From Antedon mediterranea (lineage: Eukaryota; Echinodermata; Crinoidea; Comatulida; Antedonidae), in the NCBI RefSeq assembly GCF_964355755.1, contig NC_092673.1, positions 32,311,648 to 32,375,647 on the forward strand: a stretch of 64,000 nucleotides of DNA. Reading direction: 5' to 3'. The position numbers and the translations under genes are program-made. Shown here piece by piece: positions 54,569 through 64,000 of this stretch. Within the stretch, counting starts at the first letter, position 1. Each line of letters opens with the position of its first letter. Under the pieces are notes generated by a model. That model was not told the DNA's origin. It saw only the letters and a program-made list of their open reading frames with translations, and searched no databases.

Positions 54569-57489
54569 TCACTTTGCGCCTTGATGTGTGTTTACCGCAT
54601 TTTTGGTTCGCTCGTACCATGGTCCAATTTTAGTTTCACGAACCATGTCGTTAAAAGCATCGAGGCCTTCAATGGAACTCAACACACCATACACCGCCTA
54701 CAATAAAAAAAAAATTGGAAAAAGTGTTTTTAATTTAAAACAAAATGGTCTGATTCTAAAAGCGTAATTTATATTTCAATAACATTTTACCAAGTCAGCC
54801 ATGTTAGGCTCTGTTCCACCCTGGAAGGAATTTTTCCCGACGGATTTCATCCAGTCATTTGCCGCACCATACAAGGAGGATCGTACATCATCTGGTAAGT
54901 TGTATCTACAAGTTCAAATACAGTACTAAATTAGCTATGTATTTTGAAGTAGCAGTATTTTGTAAAGAAGAAAAATTTATTTTAAAACATGCATTCCCAT
55001 TTGACACACATGCACAAGTGCTTTGACCAATCACAAACACTGGTTCCAATTGTTATGTATTGTTTGAATGTTTGCATCATCTAATGTTGATATAAAGTGT
55101 GCGGTACACCACGTGTATTAGTTCTGTTCTGCTTTGATCGTCCTCATTCTCATTCCTGAAGACGATCAAACTCATATTGATCGAAACATCGAGAAACTCA
55201 ACATTTCTTTTTCATACACGTTGTGTACAGCAAACTTTATAGAACAATTGTTAGTTAGTTTCGAAGCCAAGCTTTGTACAAGATTGCAACCACAGTGTGT
55301 ATTGGATTATTATAGAACCAGGACCTCTGACAAAATAAAATTGCACTCACTTCTTTTTCAACTTTTTACTAACAAAATACATTCCAAGAGCTCCTATGTA
55401 TTGAATAACAAACTTCTCGTAACTTGTAAAGTGCGCCTTTTCCGCTATGTAACTGAACGCCTGTACGGATTCATTCCAGGTGCGATAGATATTTGGAGGA
55501 ATGTTGTGAACTAAAACATCGTCTACCCATATACGCCATTTTCTTTCAAGTCTAATATAAAGAAATTGTACAACATTATTGTTTAATTTGTAGAAATGTC
55601 ATGACAATGTATGATGAATGGCGTGTGTTGGGTAAGCAGGCATGCTGTCTTGTCGTATTCCATTTTTTAGGGTAAAGTGTGGTTGTCCAATTATTAATTA
55701 ATAGGCAGATCCCCCATCCCCAAGAAATCATACAGTATACATTTTGATTACATTAAAATATCTGTATAATATAATGTTTAATAAATTTAATTTCCATTTA
55801 TATATAGTGTATATATACAGTATTATATATATAAAAACAACAGGCAAAGAACATTAATTCTAAACCACATATAGTATATATACTGAAATTTAATTAATTA
55901 ATTTGAAACGATACAGATGAGGAAATATGTGAGAATGAGAAAAAGTCACCCCAACCGAGACTCGAACTCGGACAGTCTGCTGATTGATTGAAATATATAT
56001 TATACTGGGTAACCTCTTCAGTCAAAGACTGGTCTCCCAGAGGGCCCAGTTGGTGATCAGTGGCTATGATGTACTAATACACTAATACACTGCTTGATAT
56101 GCAGCTGTCCTAACCATTAGACCACTGGGGCTTTCATGGTATTGTTCAAACTCGATTGGATAGCGACTCTTTAACATTCTCGGCGTGGATAATATATATT
56201 ATATATTTTGTAGGTTTCTACTTATAAGCTATGCTATGCAGAGATTCCCCATTTCCATTCTTTTCTCTTTGTACTATGCTTATTTATGATGAATGGAAAT
56301 AAAAAAAAGTAATGAATAAATACTGCTATCAGAACTTTCATTACTTCATTTCATTTGTTTTTCCGGGTTTTCCCAGCATAATTTCATGACGATTACTGTA
56401 TTCCACAACTTTCCGGCTCATCCATCCCTTTGACTCGGTTTCAATTTTGGGGTAATACGTAACAATTTGACGAAGATCTTGATCCGTAAGCAGGAAGCTC
56501 TTCAAGGAGCTTATAATTACTGATGAATCATTCATTTGCTGAAAGTGAATTTAATCAAATTACTGTATTTAAAAAATTTATTTTATGGTAATAAAAAACA
56601 CCATGGACTAAAGAATAATAATATGCTTTACTCCATGAAAACACGCATTAGATCATCTATAATTACTTAACTAGGCCTATATCAAATAGTCGACAGCCAG
56701 TTTAGATTTTTTAATCAATTAAATTTTAATCTAACCCCTAACATCACTTAATAACAATTTATTTTATAAAAATGCGAATTTTATTGGCGGCCATAAATTA
56801 TTTATACTGTTGCATTTGCTGATTATATAAAATGTTATTAACAATAAACATTAATAAATACAATTTTAATTAGTTAATATTTGTTAATTTATTATTTAAA
56901 TATGAAATATAATTTAATTTAAAGGTTGAAAACTATATACCACTTGTTCATCTTCTTTGGCTCCTTCATACACAAGTATTGGAACTTTCCGATACACAGA
57001 AAACTTAAGTTCTTTTCTAAAAATAGGATCGACTTCAACTATGTTGTAGGATAAACCATGATAGTCCAGAAATGCTCGGACTTTACAGCAAAATGGACAA
57101 ACTTGATATTGGTACAATGTAAGCTTAAGACCTGTTGTATCAGTTTGTCTGGTGATATGTTCAATTTCACGCGCCTGTACGACACTAAGCCCTGAAGAAA
57201 AGAAACTTGCACTCGCGCCTAGGCCTAGGCCCCTTTCCGTAACAACCGACACGCGATTCCATAAGCTCCGGCCCCACGAAACTCCACCGATAGTGGCGGC
57301 TGTACCGAAGGTGAGTAGGCTAGCTCTAATAACATTAGATTTGTTGATGTTTAAATTATCATTGCTAAATCTATTAAATGATAACTGCCTGTTATTTCCA
57401 AGAAATATATTATGGTGATTTTTCTTTAAGATATAATTACGCCGAACAAGACTACGAAGAAAAACATTCTGACAACTGGAGGCTGCCAT
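54569..57489 (-). CDS. ptges2: Prostaglandin E synthase 2 (PTGES2)
   Basis: Five exons on the minus strand: 56941-57489 (ATG), 56345-56538, 55351-55542, 54791-54905 and 54569-54697 (stop). Phases match; 392 residues (human 377). N-terminal 50 residues are basic (mitochondrial/Golgi-type leader), then a hydrophobic segment VIRASLLTFGTAATIGG (about 53-69). The glutaredoxin-like domain starts at LKLTLYQYQVCPFCCKVRAF with the CxxC pair CPFC (131-134), followed by YRKVPILVYEG. NDSSVIISSLKSFL and the GST-C-like helical domain follow (KWRIWVDDVLVHNIPPNIYR; GTEPNMADL; YGVLSSIEGLDAFNDM). The family isomerises PGH2 to PGE2 in vitro and binds haem with glutathione; its physiological role is debated. Exon 3 joins as EMK-KWR, one Lys more than in the human protein, or its acceptor is slightly shifted. 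The C-terminus extends past the usual end (NTHQGAK). Confidence 0.95.
55080..55215 (+). repeat. Dispersed repeat with CTGAAGA..GAAAC stem-loop
   Basis: GATATAAAGTGTGCGGTACA..CCACGTGTATTAGTTCTG matches 475-530. It is followed by ATTCCTGAAGACGATCAAAC..GATCGAAACATCGAG, where GATC/GATC can pair between CTGAAGA and GAAAC. This resembles terminal sequences of retroelements of the Penelope type, but no reverse transcriptase is present. PTGES2 intron 3. Confidence 0.5.
55945..56131 (-). repeat. tRNA-derived SINE head, split by an insertion
   Basis: On the minus strand, GCCCCAGTGGTCTAATGGTT + AGGACAGCTGC is a good A-box region resembling a tRNA 5' half. CAGACTGTCCGAGTTCGAGT + CTCGGTTGGGG is a good B-box/T-arm. 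They are separated by about 120 bases instead of about 35, so the head has been split. PTGES2 intron 2. Confidence 0.65.
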
Positions 57490-57689
57490 GTTTCCAGAAT
57501 CACGTGGTTGTTTTGTTGTTGTATAAAATTCATATTTATTCTTAAACTTAAAAGTGTATAATAATTTACTGTTGGATTATTTGTTAAAATTTAAAATTAC
57601 AGTGTTATCAAATAATTATTTTAATATATTTCTTTATTTTTTTATGTTTATACAATAAATAATATATATTATTTGATTTATTTTCACGA

Positions 57690-57870
57690 CAAGACTGACC
57701 TCACGCAGTGTGTGGTAATCAATGTATGGTACTCTGGGCAAAGAACTTATATAACACAAGAATCTCCTGTTCGCGATTTTTTTTTCCGTACGAGAGTTCC
57801 TCCGTCGGTTCGTTTCGGACTCAATCGACTCTTCGGTAAGCCACCGATACTCACTGATGCGTGACAGCAA
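57690..57870 (+). pseudogene. Possible remnant of a transposon helix-turn-helix segment
   Basis: A 63-codon open frame ends here; VVINVWYSGQRTYITQES..PPSVRFGLNRLF..GKPP has the spacing of the DUF4817-like helix-turn-helix found at the N-terminus of some transposases. It is isolated, with nothing recognisable after the stop, so at best a fragment. The antisense frame is also open and may be the better reading. Confidence 0.25.
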
Positions 57871-58162
57871 CCACAAAACGTGAGCAGCTTCTTTAGGCCT
57901 TACGGTGAAGATGAAAACATTTTTTCTTGTTCCTCATTAAGCATAATAAGTGAACTCTCTTGATTCATATACATAAAAATAAATTAATCACGTATTAAAA
58001 AGTTCCACGAAAATTTTCCTGACATTTTAAAGAAATCTTGATTTTAAAAGTATAAAAGAATATATTTTCGCAGTTGCCATTTTGTATCACATGACATCAG
58101 TTAAACCAATCATACGCGACGTTTAGGCAGCAGACGTCAAAATCACACGATGTAAACACGAA

Positions 58163-60112
58163 ATGGCGTCCGACGAGGAAGGATCTTCTCGCTTAGACAA
58201 AGTAAAGTTGAAATGTTTTTTCCAAATTTACAAGCATTCAAATGAAATTATCAGTCCAATTACTGAGATTCGATGGAATAAAGTGTTGCTCTGTCCAAAG
58301 AGTTGGATAAAATTAGATGGAGACGGCAAGGAAATCGCCATACATTTGACGGAGCTTCTTGGTATGTCTGATGAAGGTAAATCGTTTGACGATGTCGTAC
58401 GCGAGCATCCAGGCTTAGGTTTTCATGCTACCTGTTACAGGCGATATACTGATACATCTCGACTAAAAAAGGTAATATTTGGTTTCGATTATTATCAGAA
58501 TACTCTAAGAGTTAATAATATAGTTAAATGATACAGTATATAGGGTGCTACTGATCTATATATCTATAGATAGGCCTAGATCTATATTGTGCTCTTAGAG
58601 TTTCTGTGCTTGGTTGTTGATTGGGCTTTCTACTACTGTAGTACCAGTACTACTACGTAGGCCTAGGCCCTAGGCCATATTATATTATACAGTATATATT
58701 ATTCAGTAGGCTACACAATTAATTTTAGTTAAATACCAATATAGGCTCTATATTCTGGAAAGTGAGTAAAACGTAACTTTCTAAAACTCTTGTTGGTTTT
58801 TTGAATTTACATTTTGAATTTTTTTTTTTATTTGCTTCAGTCTAAATGTTGAATTTTTAAACACCAAAATCTATAAAATATTAAAATATATTTTAATAAT
58901 ATTTATTATTATTTACAGGGAATTGGAAAGTGTTTTTTTAACATATAAGCAAAGCTATAAGGTATTTTGCAGAGATGTAATTGATAAACGGTTACAGTAT
59001 GGACAGGAGATACCAAGACTCGCAAAACTCCAAAAGCTTTTCATGAAATCAATTGAAAAAACAGAAAATGTTTACTTGTCAACTATAAGGTAGGCTGTCG
59101 ATCTCTTCTTAAAAACGATGAAATAATTGTAATATTTTTGAGATCCAGTTACTGTAATAATTTCTTCATTGTATCTGTGTAACAATTAATTATAATCAAT
59201 TAATCTGTTATTTATAGATCAGACGTGTTGAAGAAGAAGCTCAGGATGGATTATCCTAACCTAATTTTTCATTCACCCACAAGAAGGTTAGTTGCTTAGT
59301 GTGTTTATATTAAATGATTATTTCACCAGGGATAATTTAAAAAAAAATCTTTTTGTGGATTGGTCAAACTAAATATTTTGTTTATTTTTTCTTAATTAGA
59401 AATGAATCAGTTCTGGTGTACTTTAGCAATGTATCCCCTGGATTTGTGGCTGATCCATTTTTGTCATCAGGAAAAAGTACAACGGAGACAGATGAATCAT
59501 CAGAGTATGACATAGATATTCCAACTACTTCTACAACACACAAAATCTCCACTGATGGTGACAATAGAGACAAACTAAGGACTCTATATTTTGCAGGTAC
59601 GGTTAAAATACAATAACTTGTATATATTGGTTTATTTTTAAATAACAACAATAAATGTTATTGCATAATTAAGGAAATGCTGTGGATCAAAGAGGTGAAA
59701 GCTGTATGCACTCAAAAAACAAAACTGTTATGATAGTAAGTGGTGTCGATCATAAATGCTGTACACAATACAGTATATGCTTTATATAAATTTATTATTA
59801 CTATGTTTCATTCATCGAATGCTATAAAATATACTTGCAGGTACGATAGTAAATAATGCCATCAAATCAAACAAAGGTATGCAGAGTGAATGGCCTCCAA
59901 GAGCAGCAGACATTAATGATGTTGACATATCTGAAATTGTGCCATATGAGTTGTTTAATCTAATCGCAAAGTGTGTTGGTGCTGCAGAAGATACTATACA
60001 AACCTCATTTTCAGATGTTACTGAAGAAACTCGAACGAAAATTTTATCGATATGCCAGGAAATCCTGTACCTTGGAAAGGAAGAAGGCAGACTCCAAAGT
60101 CACTTGCTCTAG
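58163..60112 (+). pseudogene. Unnamed multi-exon gene, probably disrupted
   Basis: Exons seen: 58163-58471 (ATG, MASDEEGSSRLDKVKLKCFF), 58919-59089, 59218-59286, 59400-59596 and 59841-60112 (stop). Exons 2 to 5 join in phase, but exon 1 ends at phase 0 while exon 2 needs two carried bases, so an exon is missing or the junction is broken. In exon 1 the FHATCYRRYTD pattern (Cys, His) suggests a small metal-binding module. Near the end, the frame shifts relative to what looks like the original wording: QTPKSLALGLTVR is readable in the next frame just before the stop. After the stop, an acidic repeat (DDELDYDELDYEELDY) is open at 60196-60255. I recall similar unnamed, lineage-expanded proteins in marine invertebrates, often continuing well past LALGLTVR, but I cannot name a function. 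Likely a truncated copy. Confidence 0.55.
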
Positions 60113-60439
60113 GATTAACTGTTCGAGTGTGAATGAGATGAGTGTGAAAACAGGACAAGAGAAGAAGAAGAAGAAAAAGAAGACACACCAGACTATGGCA
60201 TTGAAGATGATGAATTAGACTATGATGAATTGGACTATGAGGAATTAGACTATATGAGGAAGATGAATATGAAATATACTGTAGTTTATACGGTTTTGAA
60301 TGCAACAAAATCATCATAAAAAGTAACTGTAATGTAATAGGCCTACACTATAACCAATGTGAAACACTACCATGGTTAAGCAAACAGAAACTGTGAGCAT
60401 GTGAATAAAAAAAAAGATTTAAAAAAAATGAAAACAAAA

Positions 60440-60735
60440 TGGAAACCATGAGAATATAAATAAATAATATAACCATGAGAATATAATAATAAAAACTGTA
60501 ACCATGAGAATATAAATAAATAATGTAACCATGAGAATATAATAATAAAAACTGTAACCATGAGAATATAAATAAATAATGTAACCATGAGAATATAATA
60601 ATAAAAACTGTAACCATGAGAATATAAAGAAAAATAGTAACTATGAGAATATAAAGAAATTGTGTAACCATTAAAAGAAATTGTGTAACCATGAGAATAT
60701 AAAGAAAAATATTAACCATGAGAATAAATACAATT
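60440..60735. repeat. Tandem repeat 'AACCATGAGAATATAA'
   Basis: About ten copies of AACCATGAGAATATAA followed by an A/T-rich variable spacer (ATAAATAATGT or TAATAAAAACTGT). The two spacer types alternate, giving a dimeric period of about 55 bp. Confidence 0.92.
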
Positions 60736-60759
60736 ACATTGAAACAAAACAAATATTTG

Positions 60760-61960
60760 ATGTTTGTATTTTATTTAATAATTTAAATTTACTATTGCAT
60801 TGGTGTTTATTACTAGGAATATGTGTTCTATATTTTTCACAGTTAAATCATATCAGTCACTATGTACATCCTACGGTATAAACTTAGCATTATTGCTGCT
60901 GTATTTCTACTGCTATTAATAGCCTACCTGTCGGGAGAAACCATTATACGAACAGTTGAAGCCATTTGTAATTATAAATGTTTTAATGTCGGGGGATAAT
61001 TATTAACTCTAAATTTCAATTTTAGAGTTAATATAAATTTGTATTCACCAAATTTATTTAAAAAAATAAAGAATAAATCTATTTTGATAATAAATAACTT
61101 GCCTATATATTTCTTATAAACCGTGAAAATAATAGTACAGTCTAGTTATAGTGCGCCACCAGTTGTTTCAGCCTCGCTATTTCGTAAGAAATCGTTGGCA
61201 TATTTACCAACTTTAACGGTAATTTTCTACCAAACGCCAGGTATTTTTTTGTGGAACTTTTACTTTTTGTACTATTAGTATTTATTTAGAACAGAATATG
61301 TGGTAAAAAAGTATTATGCTTGATGAGGAACGGGATTGCTTTTCCAGGCATCATTTCAGCTTCGCCGTAAGGCCTACTTTGCACGAGTGACAAATTTATA
61401 CATACTATACTAGAGGCCTAATACTATACTCACTGTAAATATAATAGTAAATATTAATAGTAGTACTGAACGTCATTGTAATAATAATAATAGTCCTAGA
61501 ATTTTAATAATATAATACTGTATAGGCAGCCACAAACCAATGTATGTACACCATCAGATTCACAAACAGTAACACACACACACAGCAGCAGCACTTTGTT
61601 GGTCGTCACACTAGCAACTTAGGCCAGCTAGCCTAGCCCTACGTACGTGTGCTTCAATGTAGTACATTCCATCTACAGTACTATTTTTTATTTTAATAAA
61701 ATGAAGTAGTAGGTTAGAAATTATATGTACAGAAGTAACACTAACAGATGTTTTTATCAAAAAAATTACAATTTTCTTCAGGTTTTTAAGTGTAACATTT
61801 GAAAAATTGTATACATTTAGGCCTAGTATTAGTAACATGTATTCTTGTAAGTTGTAATGTATAGAAACACATGCTTGCTTATAAAGCGTTTAATATCGTG
61901 TTAATTTAATAATTGATGATAGTATCACATATAATTATAAGCTTCCTGGAAAATGTGTTA
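60760..61960. other. AT-rich intergenic DNA
   Basis: No gene recognised; open frames are short and low in complexity. A (CA)n run lies near 61572. Confidence 0.5.
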
Positions 61961-62007
61961 TTAGGTGATCATTTAGAATAAAATGATCACCTATTGTTAT
62001 TGTATGA

Positions 62008-62196
62008 AATCTTTATTGGTTATCCGCAACGAAGTTGCAGGATAACCTCTTGTGATTGTACGAAATCATCATCATTGGTTATCCGCAACGAAGTTGCAGG
62101 ATAACCTCTTGTGATTGTACGAAATCATCATCATTGGTTATCCGCAACGAAGTTGCAGGATAACCTCTTGTGATTGTACGAAATCATCATCATCAT
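62008..62196. repeat. 59-bp tandem units each holding a hairpin
   Basis: Three copies of TTGGTTATCCGCAACGAAGT + TGCAGGATAACCTCTTGTGATTGTACGAAATCATCATCA. Each contains GGTTATCC-GCAAC-GAA-GTTGC-AGGATAACC, a strong hairpin with one asymmetric base. A (CAT)n run follows the last unit. Confidence 0.95.
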
Positions 62197-62220
62197 CATC
62201 ATCATCAACTTTTTATTCTT

Positions 62221-64000
62221 CTTCTTTCTTTCTGTATGATTTTTGTGTAACGCTTTTCTCTGAAACTTGCAAACATAACATTTTGTTAACTATGTTAACA
62301 TTTTGACATTTATGTAACGTCGTCAAGCGAAGCTTTTCATGATGTTTACAATTGCGCAACGTGACGTACGCGCGATTTAACGATTTTCTCGTATTTAACA
62401 TATGTCAAAAACCAAATAACATTTCAACTTGAAACTTTGCAAAAGTTTAATTTATATCATGCGCTAACTTTCTGTTGAAAAAAAATTGCGTGTTTTACAC
62501 AAAGTTACGCGCGCACGCGCATTTAAAATTTCAAAATGCGCGAAATTAATTTATAATCAACTTTCTACGCGTTTCATGTCGTTTTAAGCATGTCAAAAAT
62601 TCCCACGCGTGCGCACATTTTTACGTGTGCGGTGCGCACGTAGCATTGAAAACGTATTTTTTTCGCGTGATTTATGTTTTTCCAGCCTTTTCATGTAATT
62701 TTACCAAATTTTTAACAATTTCGACTTAAAGATACGTCATACGAGCACGTCGAATTGGACAATTTGCGCGCGTTTTTTATGAAAAGGTTAAAAAATTCGT
62801 TTAAAATATGCCTTTTTTTAAACAGTCGTAATTTCTAAACTAGACGGTCAACTTTTTGTGGATGGCATATTCTGGAAGTAGATGAGTTGTAGATATCGGA
62901 TCAGGTATTAATATGGCTAACCGGACATTGTGACGTCATCGTATGGCCACGCGAATATAAAATTTAGGATTTTTGTATCTTTCGTCATAGGTCATCACAT
63001 TGAATAGAGCGCATCTCCACTTATCCGTTTTCCATTTTCACCCCGATTTTGATATTGTCTAGGTCAATCAACTATCTTTCGCATGAGTGAAAAATATTTT
63101 AATTTTTATGACGTCATCATGCCTAAAAATTGAAATCACGTGTGGCATCAATTTCATCTTTACAGTAAATTTTAATCTGTTATAGCTCGTAAGAATAAAA
63201 TGTGATAATCACGATTAAAACTTTTTCTGGAAGCTATTGGATTGTAGATACGAAATTATGTCAAAATGTTGCCAATCGGATGTTGTGACGTCATCATATG
63301 GCCAGTTAAATAAAAAAGGTCGTATTTTCATCTTTTGCGTCATAATTCATTACATTTAAAAGAGCGCGCATCAATATTTCACGTATTCAAATTTCTTCTA
63401 CACGCTAATACGTTGTTGCTGAGATAATTTCCTTTCGGAATTGCTACCTTCGCGTTTCATTTTAAAACCGTCAACATGTTAAAAATTGCAATAAATAGCG
63501 GGTCCCGTAATTTCACCTATTCTACACTGTATGTGATATGGATACAGATTATACTGTGTATACTATATATGAATTTAAACAATAAAATTCAGCAATAACA
63601 ACATATCATATTCTTCAGTTCAGGTCATAATGCCAACGTGAACACTTCCTTTTGTCCTCAACCATCCCCTTAATGTTAATGTTGCACCACTTGCGCGGCG
63701 GATAACCAAACTCGTCAAAGTGACGAGTTACATGTCTAGTCTTTTTCTTAATCTTCTTTCTTTCTGTATGATTTTTGTGTAACGCTTTTCTCTAAAACTT
63801 GCAAACATAACATTTTGTTAACTATGTTAACATTTTGACATTTATGTAACGTCGTCAAGCGAAGCTTTTCATGATGTTTACAATCGCGCAACGTGACGTA
63901 CGCGCGATTTAACGATTTTCTCGTATTTAACATATGTCGAAAACCAAATAACATTTTAAAGTGAAACTTTGCAAAAGTTTAATTTATATCATGCGCTAAC
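62221..64000. mobile_element. Repetitive element with long direct repeats 1,532 bp apart
   Basis: 62221-62461 recurs almost identically at 63753-64000 (window edge); TTCTTTCTTTCTGTATGATT marks both starts. Between them lies non-coding DNA rich in CGCG/GCGC words. It has a second, diverged internal duplication: 62860-63070 and 63225-63430 share GTAGAT, CGGA..TTGTGACGTCATC, TATGGCCA and TTCAT/GCGTCAT..CATTGAA in the same order. At 63695-63732, GCGGATAACCAAACTCGTCA + AAGTGACGAGTT gives another hairpin. This could be tandem monomers of a 1.5-kb repeat, or an element with direct terminal repeats. No protein found. Confidence 0.8.

Noticed and set aside
55134-55514. Plus-strand ORF of 126 codons
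   Set aside because: It runs antisense over PTGES2 exon 3 and into a dispersed repeat; a shadow of the real gene.
60348-60752. 134-codon minus-strand frame with FSWLHYLFI-type repeats
   Set aside because: Comes from the AACCATGAGAATATAA tandem repeat; hydrophobic only by composition.
62213-62401. Pair of near-identical minus-strand ORFs at 62213-62401 and 63748-63954 (MLNTRKSLNRAY...)
   Set aside because: They are the two copies of the 240-bp direct repeat. They have no splice sites or family resemblance, and the rest of the element is non-coding, so identity reflects recent duplication rather than coding constraint.

Overview
This is a eukaryotic (animal) window. The genes have many introns with GT-AG boundaries, AATAAA signals sit downstream of stops, and the DNA is AT-rich and full of tandem repeats, short inverted-repeat elements and tRNA-like SINE pieces. 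The proteins are clear metazoan orthologues. The gene set and the repeat style (very frequent AGGCCTA words, CTATTAAAGGGACAC-type repeats) suggest a marine invertebrate, most likely a deuterostome such as an echinoderm. The species cannot be fixed from this sequence alone.

Layout. 1-410: 20-bp tandem repeat. 1.76-6.12 kb (+): a CARF/ALS2CR8-like gene with a MULE-type transposase core, 5' end unresolved. 6.98-22.10 kb (-): complete allograft inflammatory factor 1 (AIF1) gene, 6 exons, 151 codons; its 12.3-kb first intron holds a 5.2-kb satellite of 20-bp units. 24.25-27.95 kb (-): 8-exon gene for a 324-residue protein with a FERM-like module resembling SNX17/SNX27/SNX31. 29.91-42.75 kb (+): 16-exon mitochondrial sarcosine dehydrogenase (SARDH, 909 codons), with a 3-kb array of 55-bp units in intron 10. 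45.64-46.27 kb (-): bublin coiled-coil protein (BBLN, formerly C9orf16). 47.66-53.44 kb (+): DDX39/UAP56 RNA helicase (425 codons), divergent from BBLN over a short shared promoter region. 54.57-57.49 kb (-): prostaglandin E synthase 2 (PTGES2, 392 codons), convergent with DDX39. 58.16-60.11 kb (+): exons of an unnamed gene that looks damaged. 61.96-64.0 kb: a repetitive element with hairpin-bearing tandem units and a long direct repeat 1,532 bp apart.

I rebuilt the exons by hand from splice sites and reading phase. AIF1, the FERM gene, SARDH, BBLN, DDX39 and PTGES2 each join without a phase conflict into full-length proteins close to the known family length, so these six models are strong.

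The genes do not form one pathway. Their linkage is the notable part: AIF1 and DDX39B are neighbours in the human MHC class III region (6p21), while AIF1L, SARDH, BBLN and PTGES2 lie on human 9q34, an MHC-paralogous region. The window therefore looks like a piece of the pre-duplication 'proto-MHC' linkage group. I found no clearly new biological system; the less explained material is the satellite architecture, the inverted-repeat families and the element at the right end.
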